From Nematostella vectensis (taxonomy: Eukaryota; Cnidaria; Anthozoa; Actiniaria; Edwardsiidae), in the NCBI RefSeq assembly GCF_932526225.1, contig NC_064034.1, positions 9,239,387 through 9,303,386 of the forward strand: 64,000 nt of DNA, written 5' to 3'. The first letter of the stretch is position 1; each line of letters starts with the position of its first letter. Below are positions 12,262 through 24,689 of this stretch, in pieces. The notes under the pieces were generated by a model. That model was not told the DNA's origin. It saw only the letters and a program-made list of their open reading frames with translations, and did not search any database. Made by a program: the position numbers and the translations under genes.

Positions 12262-13058
12262 AGATAAGAAAACAATTGGCTATTATTCTAGACATACGCT
12301 GAACGGCGTATGGCACGCCAGATGCCGTCGTCATCATGTACAACACATTTTGATCAAAGTTTTTAGTGCCCCTTTGTTCAGTCACGCAGATACACATGAC
12401 ATCTTTTCCCTTCGGAAACAGTAAAAGCTGAATTATGCTTAAATGCATGATATTGTGTTGGTAGTTTTATTGCTTATAAAATGCAAAATCAAATTGTATC
12501 AGTAATAACAGCCTTAAATATTATTGTTATTGATCATATAATTCTAGAAATCTATTGGGTATAATGTTTTTGTATGGACTGAAATTTGAAAACATCTTTA
12601 AGAACATTTAAATGCTTTTAAATAAAAATCAGCCAAAAAATAAGAACGGCCTAGCCTCAACTAAAAATAAGAAGTTTTTGTTTTTAAAGAAAGAGTGTAT
12701 TACTTGAAATAGTGTGTTTTTCGCTCGGATCAGGCGGGGAGGGGGGATATAACCGGCCATCCATACAAACTTAAGGGGGCTGCGTGTGCGCATTTTTGCG
12801 TCTAATGTTATTCCTATAGCCGCGAACGTATCTAAAAAATCTTTGCCTTTTCAAGTACTGTTTTAAAATTCTTAGCCAAAAAATGCAATAGTCAATTTTA
12901 TTTCTATCCGTTTTGTTTAATTATTACTTTGCGCTTTATAGCTTTTCTGCGTTACGCATCTTTAATCAAGTCTGGGTATAATTTGTTATGCATGCATATT
13001 CAGTGGATTGCGTGATCATTCATGCATCTTCACTAGAAAAAAAAAACAAGCCACGAAC
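12262..13058. promoter_or_regulatory. Probable promoter/5'UTR region of the DUF229 gene
   Basis: About 800 bases directly upstream of the DUF229 start codon, nearly identical to 6,128-6,917. No TATA box or initiator can be assigned with confidence. It is called regulatory only by position. Confidence 0.3.
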
Positions 13059-14863
13059 ATGCACCACAGAAGAGCTTTAAGAGTAGTTCTACAGCCTTGC
13101 TTCTGGCTGGCACGATCGATACGAAGACGAACAAACAGCACTCTTATTTTTAGCACAGTTTGCTTCAGTTTAATCCTCTTTTTTATCGCATCAAGGACCT
13201 TTAGTGAAACAGAGCTTGAATCAGAAGAGTACATGGACAAAGTAGCCAGAACTGCAGCATGCAAGTTACCAAACATCAATCCTTTCCATGAGAGCATTTT
13301 ACCTTATGTCAAGGAACTAGAAAAGCTCGATTGTGGGACAACTCAGTCCTCTTTTGAAAACAGTGTTCTGCGAGTAAACGGCGAAAACATCGTGTCCGTA
13401 AAATACCGACTTATTACTAGACCGGAATGTAACGACGATGCAGTGAATATATCCGATGCGTTTGACGTACCTAATAGTCTAAAGGGCAAAGCGACAGGAG
13501 AAATGCAGAAAGGGCCTATCAAACCAGGTATGCTTCAGTAAATAGCTAAATAGCACTAGTGTAAACTTGGATGTCTATTCAAATATTTGCATGACTCGAA
13601 ATATCGAGAAATAGAGCACATGCTAGTAGAATTATCATCGAACGTGTGACTCGATCATTTGTTTTCCCAAACGAGCTATAACCTCTTTGACATGGTATAG
13701 GCTGTGTGATTTTCCCTTTTTTGATGCCTTTATATGGCTGACAGTAAGTGCATAATACACATGCTACTGTTTCAGACACTATTCATATTAGCGGAAAGAT
13801 AACGGTATAGCCGATGTGATATCCTGGATTTACTATCGAAAGGATAAATATTACCTCCTCTATCGTCCCCAAAAGTAATATGCCATTGCAAGTTCTAAAA
13901 CTCTTTCATCTGTTTACAGGCTTAGACAATCATTTTTTTTAGTTGTATTGGTTTTAGAAATTATGGATTCTCAAAATATAATGAAAAGCGTGGTCAGCGG
14001 TTTCTTAAAGGGGGGAAGGGAAGGGGGTACACAGTCATTTATCATATAGGGAAAGGATAGTATTTGATGAACCAAAAAAAAAAGATCCACTTTTTCGCGG
14101 GAACCGTACGCGGGAACGTACGCGCCTGTATCAGCTTAGACCAATTATGATCTCCACTGCTATGTCGATGCAACCTGCTAAAAACGCCTACGGCGGATGC
14201 TACTGCTATGATCATGGCTGTCTATTCATAAACAATCTATTTTCGATGGCTTTTTCTATATTTTACCTGCCGCAGTCGTTATGTTCAATAATGCGATGAG
14301 AACGAAGGCGTTATTATAAATTGTTTCCATCTCTATTATGTGCTTTTTTTATATTACCACCGCCAGGTGCATACGGCTGTATCGTCCATAAACTGAGCGG
14401 AAAATGTGTGCATCCCCAGGGGGGGAGGGGATTGCCAAACGGACTCCAGCCGGTGGTGCTGTATAAAGAGTGCTGCAGCAAACAATCGTACTTCAGGGTA
14501 CTCCCCACGGGGGCCGTCCAGCATGTGCAGAGTGGTCGCTGTCTCAGGCAAAAAAGTACGTACTAGGGAGGGGAGGGTGAGGGGAAAACTCAACAACATG
14601 CACCTAGGTTTAAGGTCTTTCGTAAAAGGGAGATCCCACAGTGGCAAATCCTGGAATGCTGGATAATGAAAACGCAAAGATTTAGACACTACTCCCACGC
14701 GAAAATAATATTTTATATGTTTTAGCTGTATCAAATCGGATAATTCGTATCGTAAAGTCACCAGCACCAACATACCAGACGATTTAACTGCCACCATCAT
14801 CATCTTCACCACCACCATCATCATCATCATCAGCATCATCGTCGTCGTCGTCATCAATTCATC

Positions 14864-14895
<32 letters not shown>

Positions 14896-17800
14896 CACCA
14901 TCACTGTCCTTGTCGACGTCGACGTCACCACCATTTTCTTATAAATCTCCTGACCCTTGTACTTTACAGGGCCAAATACCCGAAACACAGACATCACTCT
15001 TCATCAAAAGTGTGAGACGCTTTTCACCACAGAAAATGGTATCCTGCGAGAGACTGGGACCGGAATGTGTCTCACGCCCGCGAGTGAGCGGGACGATCCC
15101 GCGAATAATGAAGAGATTGCTCTAGGCGAGGACTGTAACCAGGAGAGGAACAAATTTTTCTTTTACTTTAAAGAAGGTACAACAAGCTTTACGCCATTCA
15201 TTGGCAATTAACCAAATGTGGCTAGGGTTGCCGGTCTGTCAGTTCACTTCTGGTTATATAGTTTCTAAGCAATAATCAAAGTTTACATGTATTATTTATT
15301 ATAGAGTGGTTTTCAAAATCCCGTGAAACAAGATGCAATTGTTAAAGTGTAATAGTCAAGCCAGAACAAAAGAAGACAAAGACATTACATTGTATTAGTA
15401 CTAAATAAATTTAAAAGTATTTCACGGGTTTTTGAAAACCACTCTATCCATATCTTTAATTAGTTTTCGCTAGTGTCTAGGGTGGTACTGCCCCGCCGGG
15501 ACCTTGCTTCCTTTCGCTCTACCCTTCCTTCGCTTAGCACGGCGAGTGTTCGAAAATAGAAAATGCAGCGTAGTTGAAATTATAAATTTTACAGATATCA
15601 CAAGGTCATGGGTGCTTGTGTTCTTTAGCATAAAACTATATTATTCTCCCGACACAGGGGTACCATTTAAAGCAGAAGTACCCATCCATACAGACTTTAT
15701 ACGAGTTGAGATCGAGAATGGGGGTCCTGTGGACGATAATATCGAGACCTTTATGCAGACGGCAAAGAAAGATGACGTCATCAAGCGGCGCGTGCAGCCT
15801 GCCGGGATACCTGTGAACATCCTTATGATCATGTTTGACTCGACTTCGGCCGCTAACTTTCACCGCAAGATGCCGAACACTACGAATCTGCTGAAGAACA
15901 CATTGGACACGGTCTTTCTACGAGGTAATGGGGATACGCTATAATCATGGGCGTAGTTTGCAAAGGCAAAAGCAGTATTTTACCGTAAGACTAAACTACC
16001 ACGGCCGTACCCCTTGGTAAGGTAAGGCGGTTTGCTATTGCGGAATGGGTGAAAGGCATAGGTCTTGTTTGCAGAGCCAACAGGAGTATTTTACCGTTTA
16101 GACTGTCAAGTCCGTGTCCTTGGCGTCTTATTGGTTATTATACGTGTTAGTACAGACTACAGACGACACCCTACTTTACGGACACCTCGACCATTTAATC
16201 TAATAGAGATACGACGTTACGGAGGGAGTCCGTTATAACGAGGGTGCAGTATTTTATAAAGATGTGTGTCAGACTTGGTATTGAAGGGGAGGATGTCCGT
16301 TATAACGAGGGGGCAGTATTTTATGAAGATGTATGCCAGACTTGGTATTTAAGGGGAGGGTGTCCGTTATAGCGAGGGTGCACTATTTTATGAAGATGTC
16401 AGAGTTGGTATTAATGAGGAAGGGTGTCCGTTATAGCGAGGGTGCACTATTTTATGGAGATGTGAGGTGTGTGGCAGACTTGGTATTGATGGGAGGTTTT
16501 TAATGACTGATCGTTATCTCTTAGGCGATTTTGCTTGTGTATGACATACCAAGGTGCAGTACCTCTTTTCGAGTGCTATTTTCGCTATAATATACTTTTC
16601 CTTTTTTTTGTTTTTGCTTTCTCAGGTCAGACAATAGTAGGAGATGGAACCACGGCCCAGCTCTCAGCCATCCTCACTGGCATTGCCGAGAAAAATCAAC
16701 CAGAGGCTCGAAAAGGTCGCAAGAAAGCCACGACAGTGGACAAGTGGCGTTGGATATTCAAGGACTTCAAGGATCGTGGTTACGTCACGATGTACTCGGA
16801 GGACTCTCCTACCACAGCTGCCTTCAACTTCCGTCTCAAGGGCTTCCGGGATCCGCCCACGGACCATTACAGCCGGTACTACTGGATGGAGGCGGAGAAC
16901 TACATCCGCAAAGAGTTCTGCAGCAACAATCAAGCCATGCACAACATGACATTTAACTATCTGCTCAGTCTGTTCAGAACTTACACAAAAAATCCCAAGT
17001 TTGCAATGGTGAACTTCTGCACATTAGTCCACAGGGAACCCAACGCGATAGGGCATGCGGATAGGGATTTGTATAATTTGCTGTTGAAGATGAAAAAGGA
17101 GTCGTTTTTGGATAGTACTGTGGTGATGATATTCGGAGATCATGGGTATCGTTTTGGTGGAATGCGAAAGCAAACGCTCCAAGGGAAACTAGAGGAGCGT
17201 TTACCCCATTTTTCGATCACTCTTCCTCCATGGTTTAGACGAAAACACTGGAATATGTATAAGAATTTAAAGTTCAATTCGAGAATTCTCACTTCCCCTT
17301 TTGACATTTATGCCACACTCAAGCACATCATATCGTACCCTTGGCGGCCAAGTGGGGTAAACAGTGGACAAAGCTTGTTCGACAAGTTGGACCCTTCCTA
17401 TCGCAGGTGCACCAACGCGGGGGTCAAGGATCATTGGTGCCCGTGTCTGATCATGAATAAGGTCCCTGTTAAGAACATTATCGTACAAGACATAGCACAG
17501 GTTGCCGTGGCCGCCATCAACAGACTTTTAAACGAGACACAGGAATCCCGTGATATGTGCACAGGGCTGACACTAAAGGAGGTGAAATCAGCTTCCCGGG
17601 AGCTTCCAAGCCAGGTAGTCCAGACATTTAAATACTCATTCCCGAATCGTGAGTGTGATTCCTGTGGAGTGAAACTGGCCGCCCCGGCCAAGAACACGAT
17701 GGTCAAAGACACACTGTACCAGATCAAGTTTGTGACGAGCCCTAACAGTGCGTATTACGAGGCTAGTATCAGCCTGAATGGAGGTGTGCCTTCTATAGAT

Positions 17801-17977
17801 GGTGACATCAGTCGGATTGACGCTATAGGAGAGCAGGCGGACTGTGTCAAAGAATCTCTTTCTCATTTGATCAAGTTTTGCTTTTGTAAGGGAAATAAAC
17901 CAATTGCAGACGATAGGCCTAAACGTGAAAATTCTAAAACTATATCTCCAAATACAGAAAACATTGAAGACTATTAA
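13059..17977 (+). CDS. DUF229 family protein with internal beta-trefoil-like lectin segment
   Basis: Five exons: 13,059-13,527, 14,367-14,555, 14,970-15,176, 15,658-15,924 and 16,626-17,977; 827 aa. All four introns are phase 1. The protein has a type II anchor at about residues 30-48 and then a lumenal stem. Exons 2-3 encode a Cys-rich segment with three SG.C/TG.C turns (SGKCVHP, SGRCLRQ, TGMCLTP) resembling a ricin-type beta-trefoil. Exons 4-5 encode the DUF229 domain: MIMFDSTSAANF, then VGDGTTAQLSAILTG, CTLVHREPNAIGHAD and the metal-site-like FGDHGYRFGG. DUF229 belongs to the alkaline phosphatase/sulfatase superfamily, but its substrate is unknown, so 'sulfatase-like' is an inference. It lies just downstream of two sulfotransferase genes. 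The start is the first ATG before the anchor. AATAAA lies at 18,045. Confidence 0.85.
14796..14905. repeat. Trinucleotide microsatellite in DUF229 intron 2
   Basis: Mixed ATC/ACC/GTC/AAC trinucleotide runs (about 110 bp) within the second intron of the DUF229 gene. Confidence 0.85.
15304..15444. mobile_element. 141-bp MITE with TA target duplication in DUF229 intron 3
   Basis: Perfectly matched ends: GAGTGGTTTTCAAAATCCCG at the left and its complement (CGGGTTTTTGAAAACCACTC) at the right. A TA dinucleotide flanks each side (15,302-15,303 and 15,445-15,446). A TA duplication is typical of Tc1/mariner-type elements. The interior is short and non-coding. Confidence 0.8.
16228..16500. repeat. Minisatellite (about 65-70 bp unit) in DUF229 intron 4
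   Basis: About four imperfect copies of a unit containing 'gtccgttataacgaggg', 'cagtattttat.aagatgt' and 'cagacttggtatt'. Confidence 0.85.
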
Positions 17978-18044
17978 ATGACGGCTTTTTATGAAATGAT
18001 ACATTTTTATTGGTAAAGGTTTTTTTTTGGTGGATATTATAGTT

Positions 18045-18050
18045 AATAAA
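18045..18050 (+). terminator. Poly(A) signal AATAAA for the DUF229 gene
   Basis: A canonical AATAAA hexamer 68 bases after the DUF229 stop codon. Confidence 0.55.
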
Positions 18051-21000
18051 GGCCAATTACGCCGCCTATTTCTCATTTACAAAATACAGTACCGTAGCAG
18101 GCGTCGAAATAATGTACAGAAACATTGAGAAAATATTTGGGGGTCACAGCCACGCCGCTGGTCATTTCGTTATAAGTTTTTGAAAATACTGTGGGGCACG
18201 TGCCGTCAGAGCCCCAACTCCTGCTACGACCCCGGAATAAGCGGTTTTTTTACGGTTATTGTTAATTCTTTGGCATCTTTATTGCAGTTAACGGTCCCCC
18301 TCTTAAATTAATGCTAAACGCTTATATATTTTTTGCGAATTTACAGTTTTAACGGTTAACCCCATTAACACCTTTTTAAATGGGTACTAGCCTATAGTCC
18401 TGGTGCTATAACAGGGACTATGACTTACATACGCCAAGGTCAAAAGAATGATAATGATCATTATAAACAAATCGTTTGAGCGGGAAGTGGATTATTAAGG
18501 TACTTGAAAAGAAAACAGACAGACAATAGAATATTTTATTTAAGGATATTACTGATGCCACTGATATCGATGATACAATTATAGTACAATTGTTTTATAA
18601 CGAATTTGAATAAAATATGTTTTTATTTAACCATTTCATTTCGTAAATTTCCCAAAATATCGTTATATCGAGTAAAAAGTTTTGTTGCTTAAAATTGTCT
18701 ATTGTCCGTCTTCAGCTTTGATACTTGTATTTACAATGCATATCTATCTGTTTCGAAAAGGCTTCATGATTATCCGTTCATCACACTCGAAAAATGTAGC
18801 TCACCTCAAAATGATAGAAGACGGACGTGTAATTTTGCATCGCGTCGGATACAGAATTACCGCCATTTCAGAAGTTGTTACCCAAAATCTCGCTTGTCGT
18901 AGAATAAGTTTATCCAAATACCGCAGCTCATAAACAATATTCTAAAAAAAACTGGGTATTTTTTCCTAAGACCGTAATACCGCGAAACCCTAAAGTGAGT
19001 CTCCCCAAGCATCCCGAGTGAACAATTATATAAAACGAATACAAATCTGCTGTGAATCTCTCCGATATAATAAGGCTGTCTACTCCCCCTCATTGTACAC
19101 TCGATACGGAGCTGCCCGCCCTTCTTCCTGCTAATGGAAGGAAGTTTCAATTTACTACGGAATATTGGATAGGTAGGGCAAACTACGTACGAACAGTAAT
19201 ATTTGACTTTTGAAGCTAATATGAGATCATACGTTTTGATTGTACAAGCTAGTGGGTAATTTTAGGATCGATAGGACAGCGACTGTGAGGCTAAGTTTAA
19301 ACATCGTATTCCACGAGCCGTATTCAATACAAATGCATGAAAATGAAGATGAAACAATCGACTTGGTTCATTTGCATGCTAAGTCACTGTAAGTTATTGC
19401 TCGTACAGTTGGACCAAGATCCGTCGCTTTACATTGACAAAATTGGGACCCCTTATGTCTTTTATAAAAAAAAAATCTATCATTGTTTAAGAAGAAGTGT
19501 GATCCATAGGGAGTGGAAGAGGGATATCTCGGTAATAATTGCCTTTAATAGGGGAATTTTCTTTTTCTACGAAGCAGAGGATTGCCTTGCATCAGTTTGG
19601 AGCATGCCGTGACGGAGAAATTCAAGTTGTTCGCAAACAAAGTGTGGATTAAGGATCTCCCACGCATGGAGAAATGATAGCATATAGCCAGGCGCAAAAC
19701 GGACCGCCGTGCGTACGGATTTGTTTACCAAGTGAAGGGTCTGCTTACCTGTAAACGGAAGTAAAGGTAAAATCTCTAAGAATGAAAGCAAAGTGAAACT
19801 TAGGGGAAATTTTGCCGATGGGTGTATACACAGAAAATGAATTCTTCTTACGAAGCTGAATAAACATTCTTACAGTTCATTTTAGTATTCTGAATGCACC
19901 GTGATGAAAACAGGATGTTGCGTATAATGAGCGCACTCCAGATTTGAAACTCATTAAGACAATTCAGAAGGTGACGCCGTAATTACGACATGCACCAATA
20001 TATATTTATATGTTTTATGCGTCGACCAATCCAACCACGTCCACGGCTAATTGTTGATGCAGAGCTAGAGGAGAGTCGGTGGTTGGGATCGTGAAGCCAA
20101 TATCGCAGCTCTTGAGCACTGAAAAGAGGTGGTCGCGCAGATCGTCATAACCTAGCAGCTAAGAAGGCAGTGTTTCAATTCTGCTAGCAGGGATTACCGA
20201 AGGTGACGGCAGAAAGGTAAATGTATACAAACAAACCGACATTTAGGACGATTTACAAACAACAAAAATGGGCGGTTTTATCCTACAAGCTATCCTACGG
20301 TTTTAACCTACAAACTGTTTTGTTGATTGCCCCTTTTTGATTGTAATATGAAAGAAGCTGGTGTGATTAACCGGAGCATTTTGAGAGCTTTTAAAACCAC
20401 AAATAATTTTATTATACACACGTTTTTTTATATTTTTCCCATAGTGATAGATCAACAGAATTACTGCCCCTGGGACGAACACAAAAATGTTTCATGAAAA
20501 ATATTTACTGCTTGCCAAATCATTTTGGTCGAAGCTCGGCTTTAGCGCCGATTTCATAGTGTTACTTCTTTTTCGATGTTCCTTAATGAAAATACAACAT
20601 ATTAATTACATTATTTCATTTCTGTTAGAAAAGGGGTGTGCGCCAACATGCTTTTCATTCAAAATGCTTTACTAAGAAATCTTAAATTTTAAAAATAAAA
20701 TATGGACTGACACATCAAAGCGATTTTTTCTTAATTTGAAAGCATTGTTCTCAATCTTTATTTACCTTTAATTGAGATTCGTAGCCTGGTCCAGGACTTT
20801 GTAAGACCGTTTTATAACCACATACATGTGTTAATCCTACAGTAAGCTAAAATAAAAAGGGACAATCTTACCCTTCCAACTAAATAACATACACCAAGAA
20901 GGACTTGAAAATCCTGCGGGTTTAAGACGGGAGCGAATATAAGCAGCATTTAATAATATATCACAATTAACAGCAATAGCATGAACTGCTAAATACGACA

Positions 21001-22960
21001 GCGCTTAATCCTCTTATATGCTCAGCCCGGGATAAATACTGACTTTTAATAAGCTAAACATAAGCTCGTGGAGCGTATGGATATCCCCTTTGCACAGTTC
21101 GTCTGCTCAAGCATTGTAATCATAGCTGCTTTAACGAGTATTAAACGCGCTAAATGAAGAGCTAAAGGACCAGCAACCAATACGTTAGAAGAATGTTGCA
21201 AAGAGCTCCATGTATATTGCAATAGCAAGAACTCGACTCTTTCTTTGTTTCCGGAAGATTTTCAGCAGTCCACAAAGAAGGTACGCAAAGCATTATTAAG
21301 GAAAAGTAAGATACAATCTTTATAACATCAATGAGCAGAAGATTACTTTTTCACGACTTTCACATATTTACAAGTGCACGAAAAGAAATGAATGTGGTCT
21401 GTCTAGTTTGCGTTTGAAACGTGATTGTCGCGCGAAAGCAAGGTAATTCTATGCTATTAGCGTAGGTCTTAAGGAAAAACGAGAATTCAAATGTCTTAAG
21501 TGTATGATAAATAATATCCTTAAGCTATCAAATTTAAGACCTTTTCCTATCCCTTTATCAGTAGGAAACAGAAAGACGCACGTATTTCCCTCAGAAAAAA
21601 GGTTAGCGATTTTATATTTCAAGCATTGTCATCGGGTGATGGGATTTTCTTGACGCTTACGATGTCACGACAATAAATGAACAGAAAAATAAACAACGCT
21701 CGGACTGTCTCTTTCATTTTGACCACAATAACTGATGTCGATAAACCTTTGGCGTTGTCGGCGATATTATTTCGACAATCATTAGGTACGTTGAACGTTA
21801 CGATATTCTTATTATGCTTACTTGTCATTGGAACAGAATTTACTAAGAGAGCGTAATATATATTTTGCTCAGCTTGGTATTTTCTTCTTGGTATTTTTTT
21901 AACTCGGTCACCTCCCAAGTTAAATTCATTTACCCTTATTGCAAAGCCTAATGCTTTATACGTAATAGCATAATAAATATTGCTAAAGGAAGATTGAATT
22001 TTTATTTGCTCTTACAATTTAACAAAATAAACAAACGCATGTTTAACAAATAAGAAAAGGGGACTAGAAAGATGAATCAATTATAGCAAGTCTAGTTTTG
22101 TATGCCCATGCAGCTACGAATAGGTGAGACTTTTCAATGTAAGAAAATAGACAAAATGAGATGTCAAATTTGAGGCATTTATTCTCTTATGAGGAAAGAG
22201 AAATATATAGTTTTTCAATACTAAGTATTTATTTTCTTATTATGAGAGAGGAATATTTGGTTTTTCGATGTTACGAAAATAGATAGTATAAAGGTCGAAG
22301 AAGAAAACATTAATTTCCCCATTAATAAAGAAAGTCGAGGTAGCAATATTCCTATTTTACTCCGACCAGACCCCGCATATCTGCCCACCATCAAATGGCC
22401 AACCATCTGCGAGTACGCGATTGCACCAGCAAAAAGCTCAAGCTCTATATGTTTTTTTATATCGTACCTGTTCTATAATTGGGAAGTTGAGCATACAAGC
22501 ACTTATTTCGCGAACAAATCCAATTTTTAACCATTCGTGGACCTCATTTCCTACTTTAGTTACAACCTGCCTCTGAGCAAGATCAGGAAATGATAGAGGG
22601 ATACTAACCAACACATCTCATCAGAATCTACCCTTCTGTCTTTGATGATTACCGCAAAATGACACTTTTAAAGGAAGCAATTTATAGACACTGATTGTTC
22701 ACTTGTAAGTTTGTGTGAAGACATTATTCTTCTCCGACAAATGATCACGCAAACGTAACAAAGAAAAACAAAAAAACATTGGATAACGCTTTTTGACGTG
22801 TGTTTAACTTGTGATCATCACAGTTATAAATTTCTCATAGCGAGCTGAAATAGACTTTGGATACTATAACAACATTAGTATGGCAGTTCCTGTAGTATAC
22901 AATTCCTTGCCCAAAGGTTATCATTTTTAAATCATCATCATCATAATAATAAAATAATCT
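18051..22960. other. Spacer, no gene supported
   Basis: About 4.9 kb of AT-rich sequence. The frames present are all short and match no domain I know. Minus-strand frames at 21,046-21,228 and 21,619-21,918 are the longest curiosities. Positions about 18,112-18,165 belong to the dispersed repeat with 'cagccacgcc'. The rest is featureless to the eye. Confidence 0.4.
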
Positions 22961-22967
22961 TCATGCC

Positions 22968-23044
<77 letters not shown>

Positions 23045-23045
23045 G
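22968..23045. repeat. (TTA)n microsatellite
   Basis: An uninterrupted ATT/TTA run of about 75 bp, directly abutting the tandem repeat that follows. Confidence 0.95.
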
Positions 23046-23049
23046 TATA

Positions 23050-23345
23050 ACTACTTTTTAATATAAGGAAACAACCTGTAGGGGCGTGGCTGTGCCCCTC
23101 AATGTTTTCTAAATGTTTCTGTATCGTGCCCTCCCCCCCCCCCCCCCAAATATCATTTTTTTTTAATATAAGGAAACAACCTGTAGGGGCGTGGCTGTGC
23201 CCCTCGATGTTTTCTAAATGTTTCTGTATCGTGCCCTCCCCCCCCCCCCCCAAATATCATTTTTTTTAATATAAGGAAACAACCTGTAGGGGCGTGGCTA
23301 TGCCCCTCAATGTTTTCTAAATGTTTCTGTATCGTGCCCCTACCC
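23050..23345. repeat. Three tandem copies of a dispersed repeat (about 110 bp)
   Basis: Three copies of a unit with 'taatataaggaaacaacc', 'tgtaggggcgtggct', 'ttctaaatgtttctgtatcg' and a poly-C run. Related single copies, often in the opposite orientation, are at about 110-175, 18,112-18,165 and 63,370-63,480, so this is an interspersed family. Confidence 0.85.
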
Positions 23346-24689
23346 CCCGCAATAATTTGTGGTCTTCTACGGCTATGGTTTACTAGGGGATATACATCTA
23401 ATTAAACGATCTAAGTGCAAACGGCGATGGCAAATGGCGGTACTAATTATTCGCAAAAATAAAAGCTATAAATGAACTCAAGCGATGTAAGAGCCAGAAA
23501 TTGATGAATTATCTTGTCTAGATGACGGGGTATTTTACTCGTTTTTCAAGGTTTCAAGTTGAAGTGCATTTATGATTTTGTGGATATGTGTGACTTCAAT
23601 GCATTATAATATGACTTTTTAAGCCATCCCTTTGCTAAGGTTGTGAAATTAGTATTGAATTGCCAATGCGTGTGTGTGTGTGTTTTTTATCTAGCGCTGT
23701 TGTTTGACTTGTTGTTTGGGGATATACTTTTTAGCATGGAATACACATAACATAAGAAAGAGTTCTCAAATCAGTGTGCAAAATATGCCAAGTCTAAGGG
23801 GTTTAGGTTATTTTTTCGACGATGGCTTATGACGGAATACCCTGGTCCCAGAGCCTCGAACGTCTCTCTATTTAGTGCCCAGCGAGCTTGATGGAGACGT
23901 CCGAGGTTCTGGAACCAGGGTAATGACGGAAACGCCGTTAATAGCGTAGCTGTTCCTTGAGGGGTAAAGCACGCATTGGTTTGTTGGAGTTACCTATATT
24001 GCCAACTAAAACATGTACATAAGATAAGTTTTTGGGTTGGTCGCCTCGCGTGGCAAAAAATTAAAAAAAATAGCATTAGAGGAAGACTGCTCGATCAATG
24101 CGAATTTGTTATAAAGGGAAATTTTACTATTGTTATAAAGGGAAATTCTATTTGGGGACTACTCTGTTTTTTTTTTTTTATAAAGCGTAAAGTCCCAATA
24201 GACTGCCTGAATTTTTCCCCAAGCTCTTAAAATTCTTATCCCTTATTTGAGCTAAAACTTAAAAGGTTTAAGTAAATATTTTTTAGCTGATAGTAAAATA
24301 TTTACCTACTTAAAAAGGCTATATTGTTACGCCCGCCGCAGTATAAGTACATACTTCATTAGTTGTACCAAGATGAATTCTATACCAGCTAATTATGTTT
24401 TCATTTGCCAGATATTAGCTTTGTTTATTAATTGAGCCTGAGTCGCCGAAGAAGATCAGCTCCCTACCATTCCAGTCTTCATTTACTTTAAAGATTTCTC
24501 CCGCGCAGCTAAAGGTGTTGAAACTACAAGTAGAATTCGTCTATAGCCACTTTTTCGCTATTTGTTTTTTTGTTGATATAGGTGTCTTTTGAATACAATG
24601 AAATCGTTATTATTAAAATCCCTTGGAAGTAACTCGGCTTTATTTTTACAGCGTCACACTAGAGGTTGGAGGACAACTCGCTCTTACTA
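23346..24689. other. Spacer and 5' region of the GPCR gene
   Basis: No gene is seen other than the foldback at 23,838. A probable 5'UTR acceptor (tttttacag) ends at 24,651, immediately upstream of the first GPCR coding exon. That implies a further non-coding upstream exon which I could not place. Confidence 0.4.
23838..23922. mobile_element. 85-bp foldback element
   Basis: The left arm reads ACCCTGGTCCCAGAGCCTCG and the right arm is its near-complement (CGAGGTTCTGGAACCAGGGT), with 'acgtctct'/'ggagacgt' continuing the stem. It has the shape of a very short MITE and is non-coding. Confidence 0.65.

Larger units (their letters stand above)
7150..13293. repeat. Tandem segmental duplication, unit 2 (about 6.1 kb)
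   Basis: Second copy of the unit starting at 1,371. It is longer than unit 1, mainly because its 28-bp array is about 360 bp larger. It ends where the DUF229 exon continues uninterrupted (CCATGAGAGCATT), so its right flank is the ancestral one. Confidence 0.95.

Noticed and set aside
14354-14857. 167-codon minus-strand frame with Met/Thr runs
   Set aside because: It is antisense to DUF229 exon 2, and its Met-rich part is a translated trinucleotide microsatellite.
21046-21918. Two minus-strand frames of 60 and 99 codons
   Set aside because: Some hydrophobic stretches, but no conserved motif, no convincing splice borders and AT-rich composition like the surrounding spacer.
22927-23253. Minus-strand frame with long Ile runs and Gly-rich repeats
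   Set aside because: Translation of the (TTA)n microsatellite and the adjacent poly-C tandem repeat.
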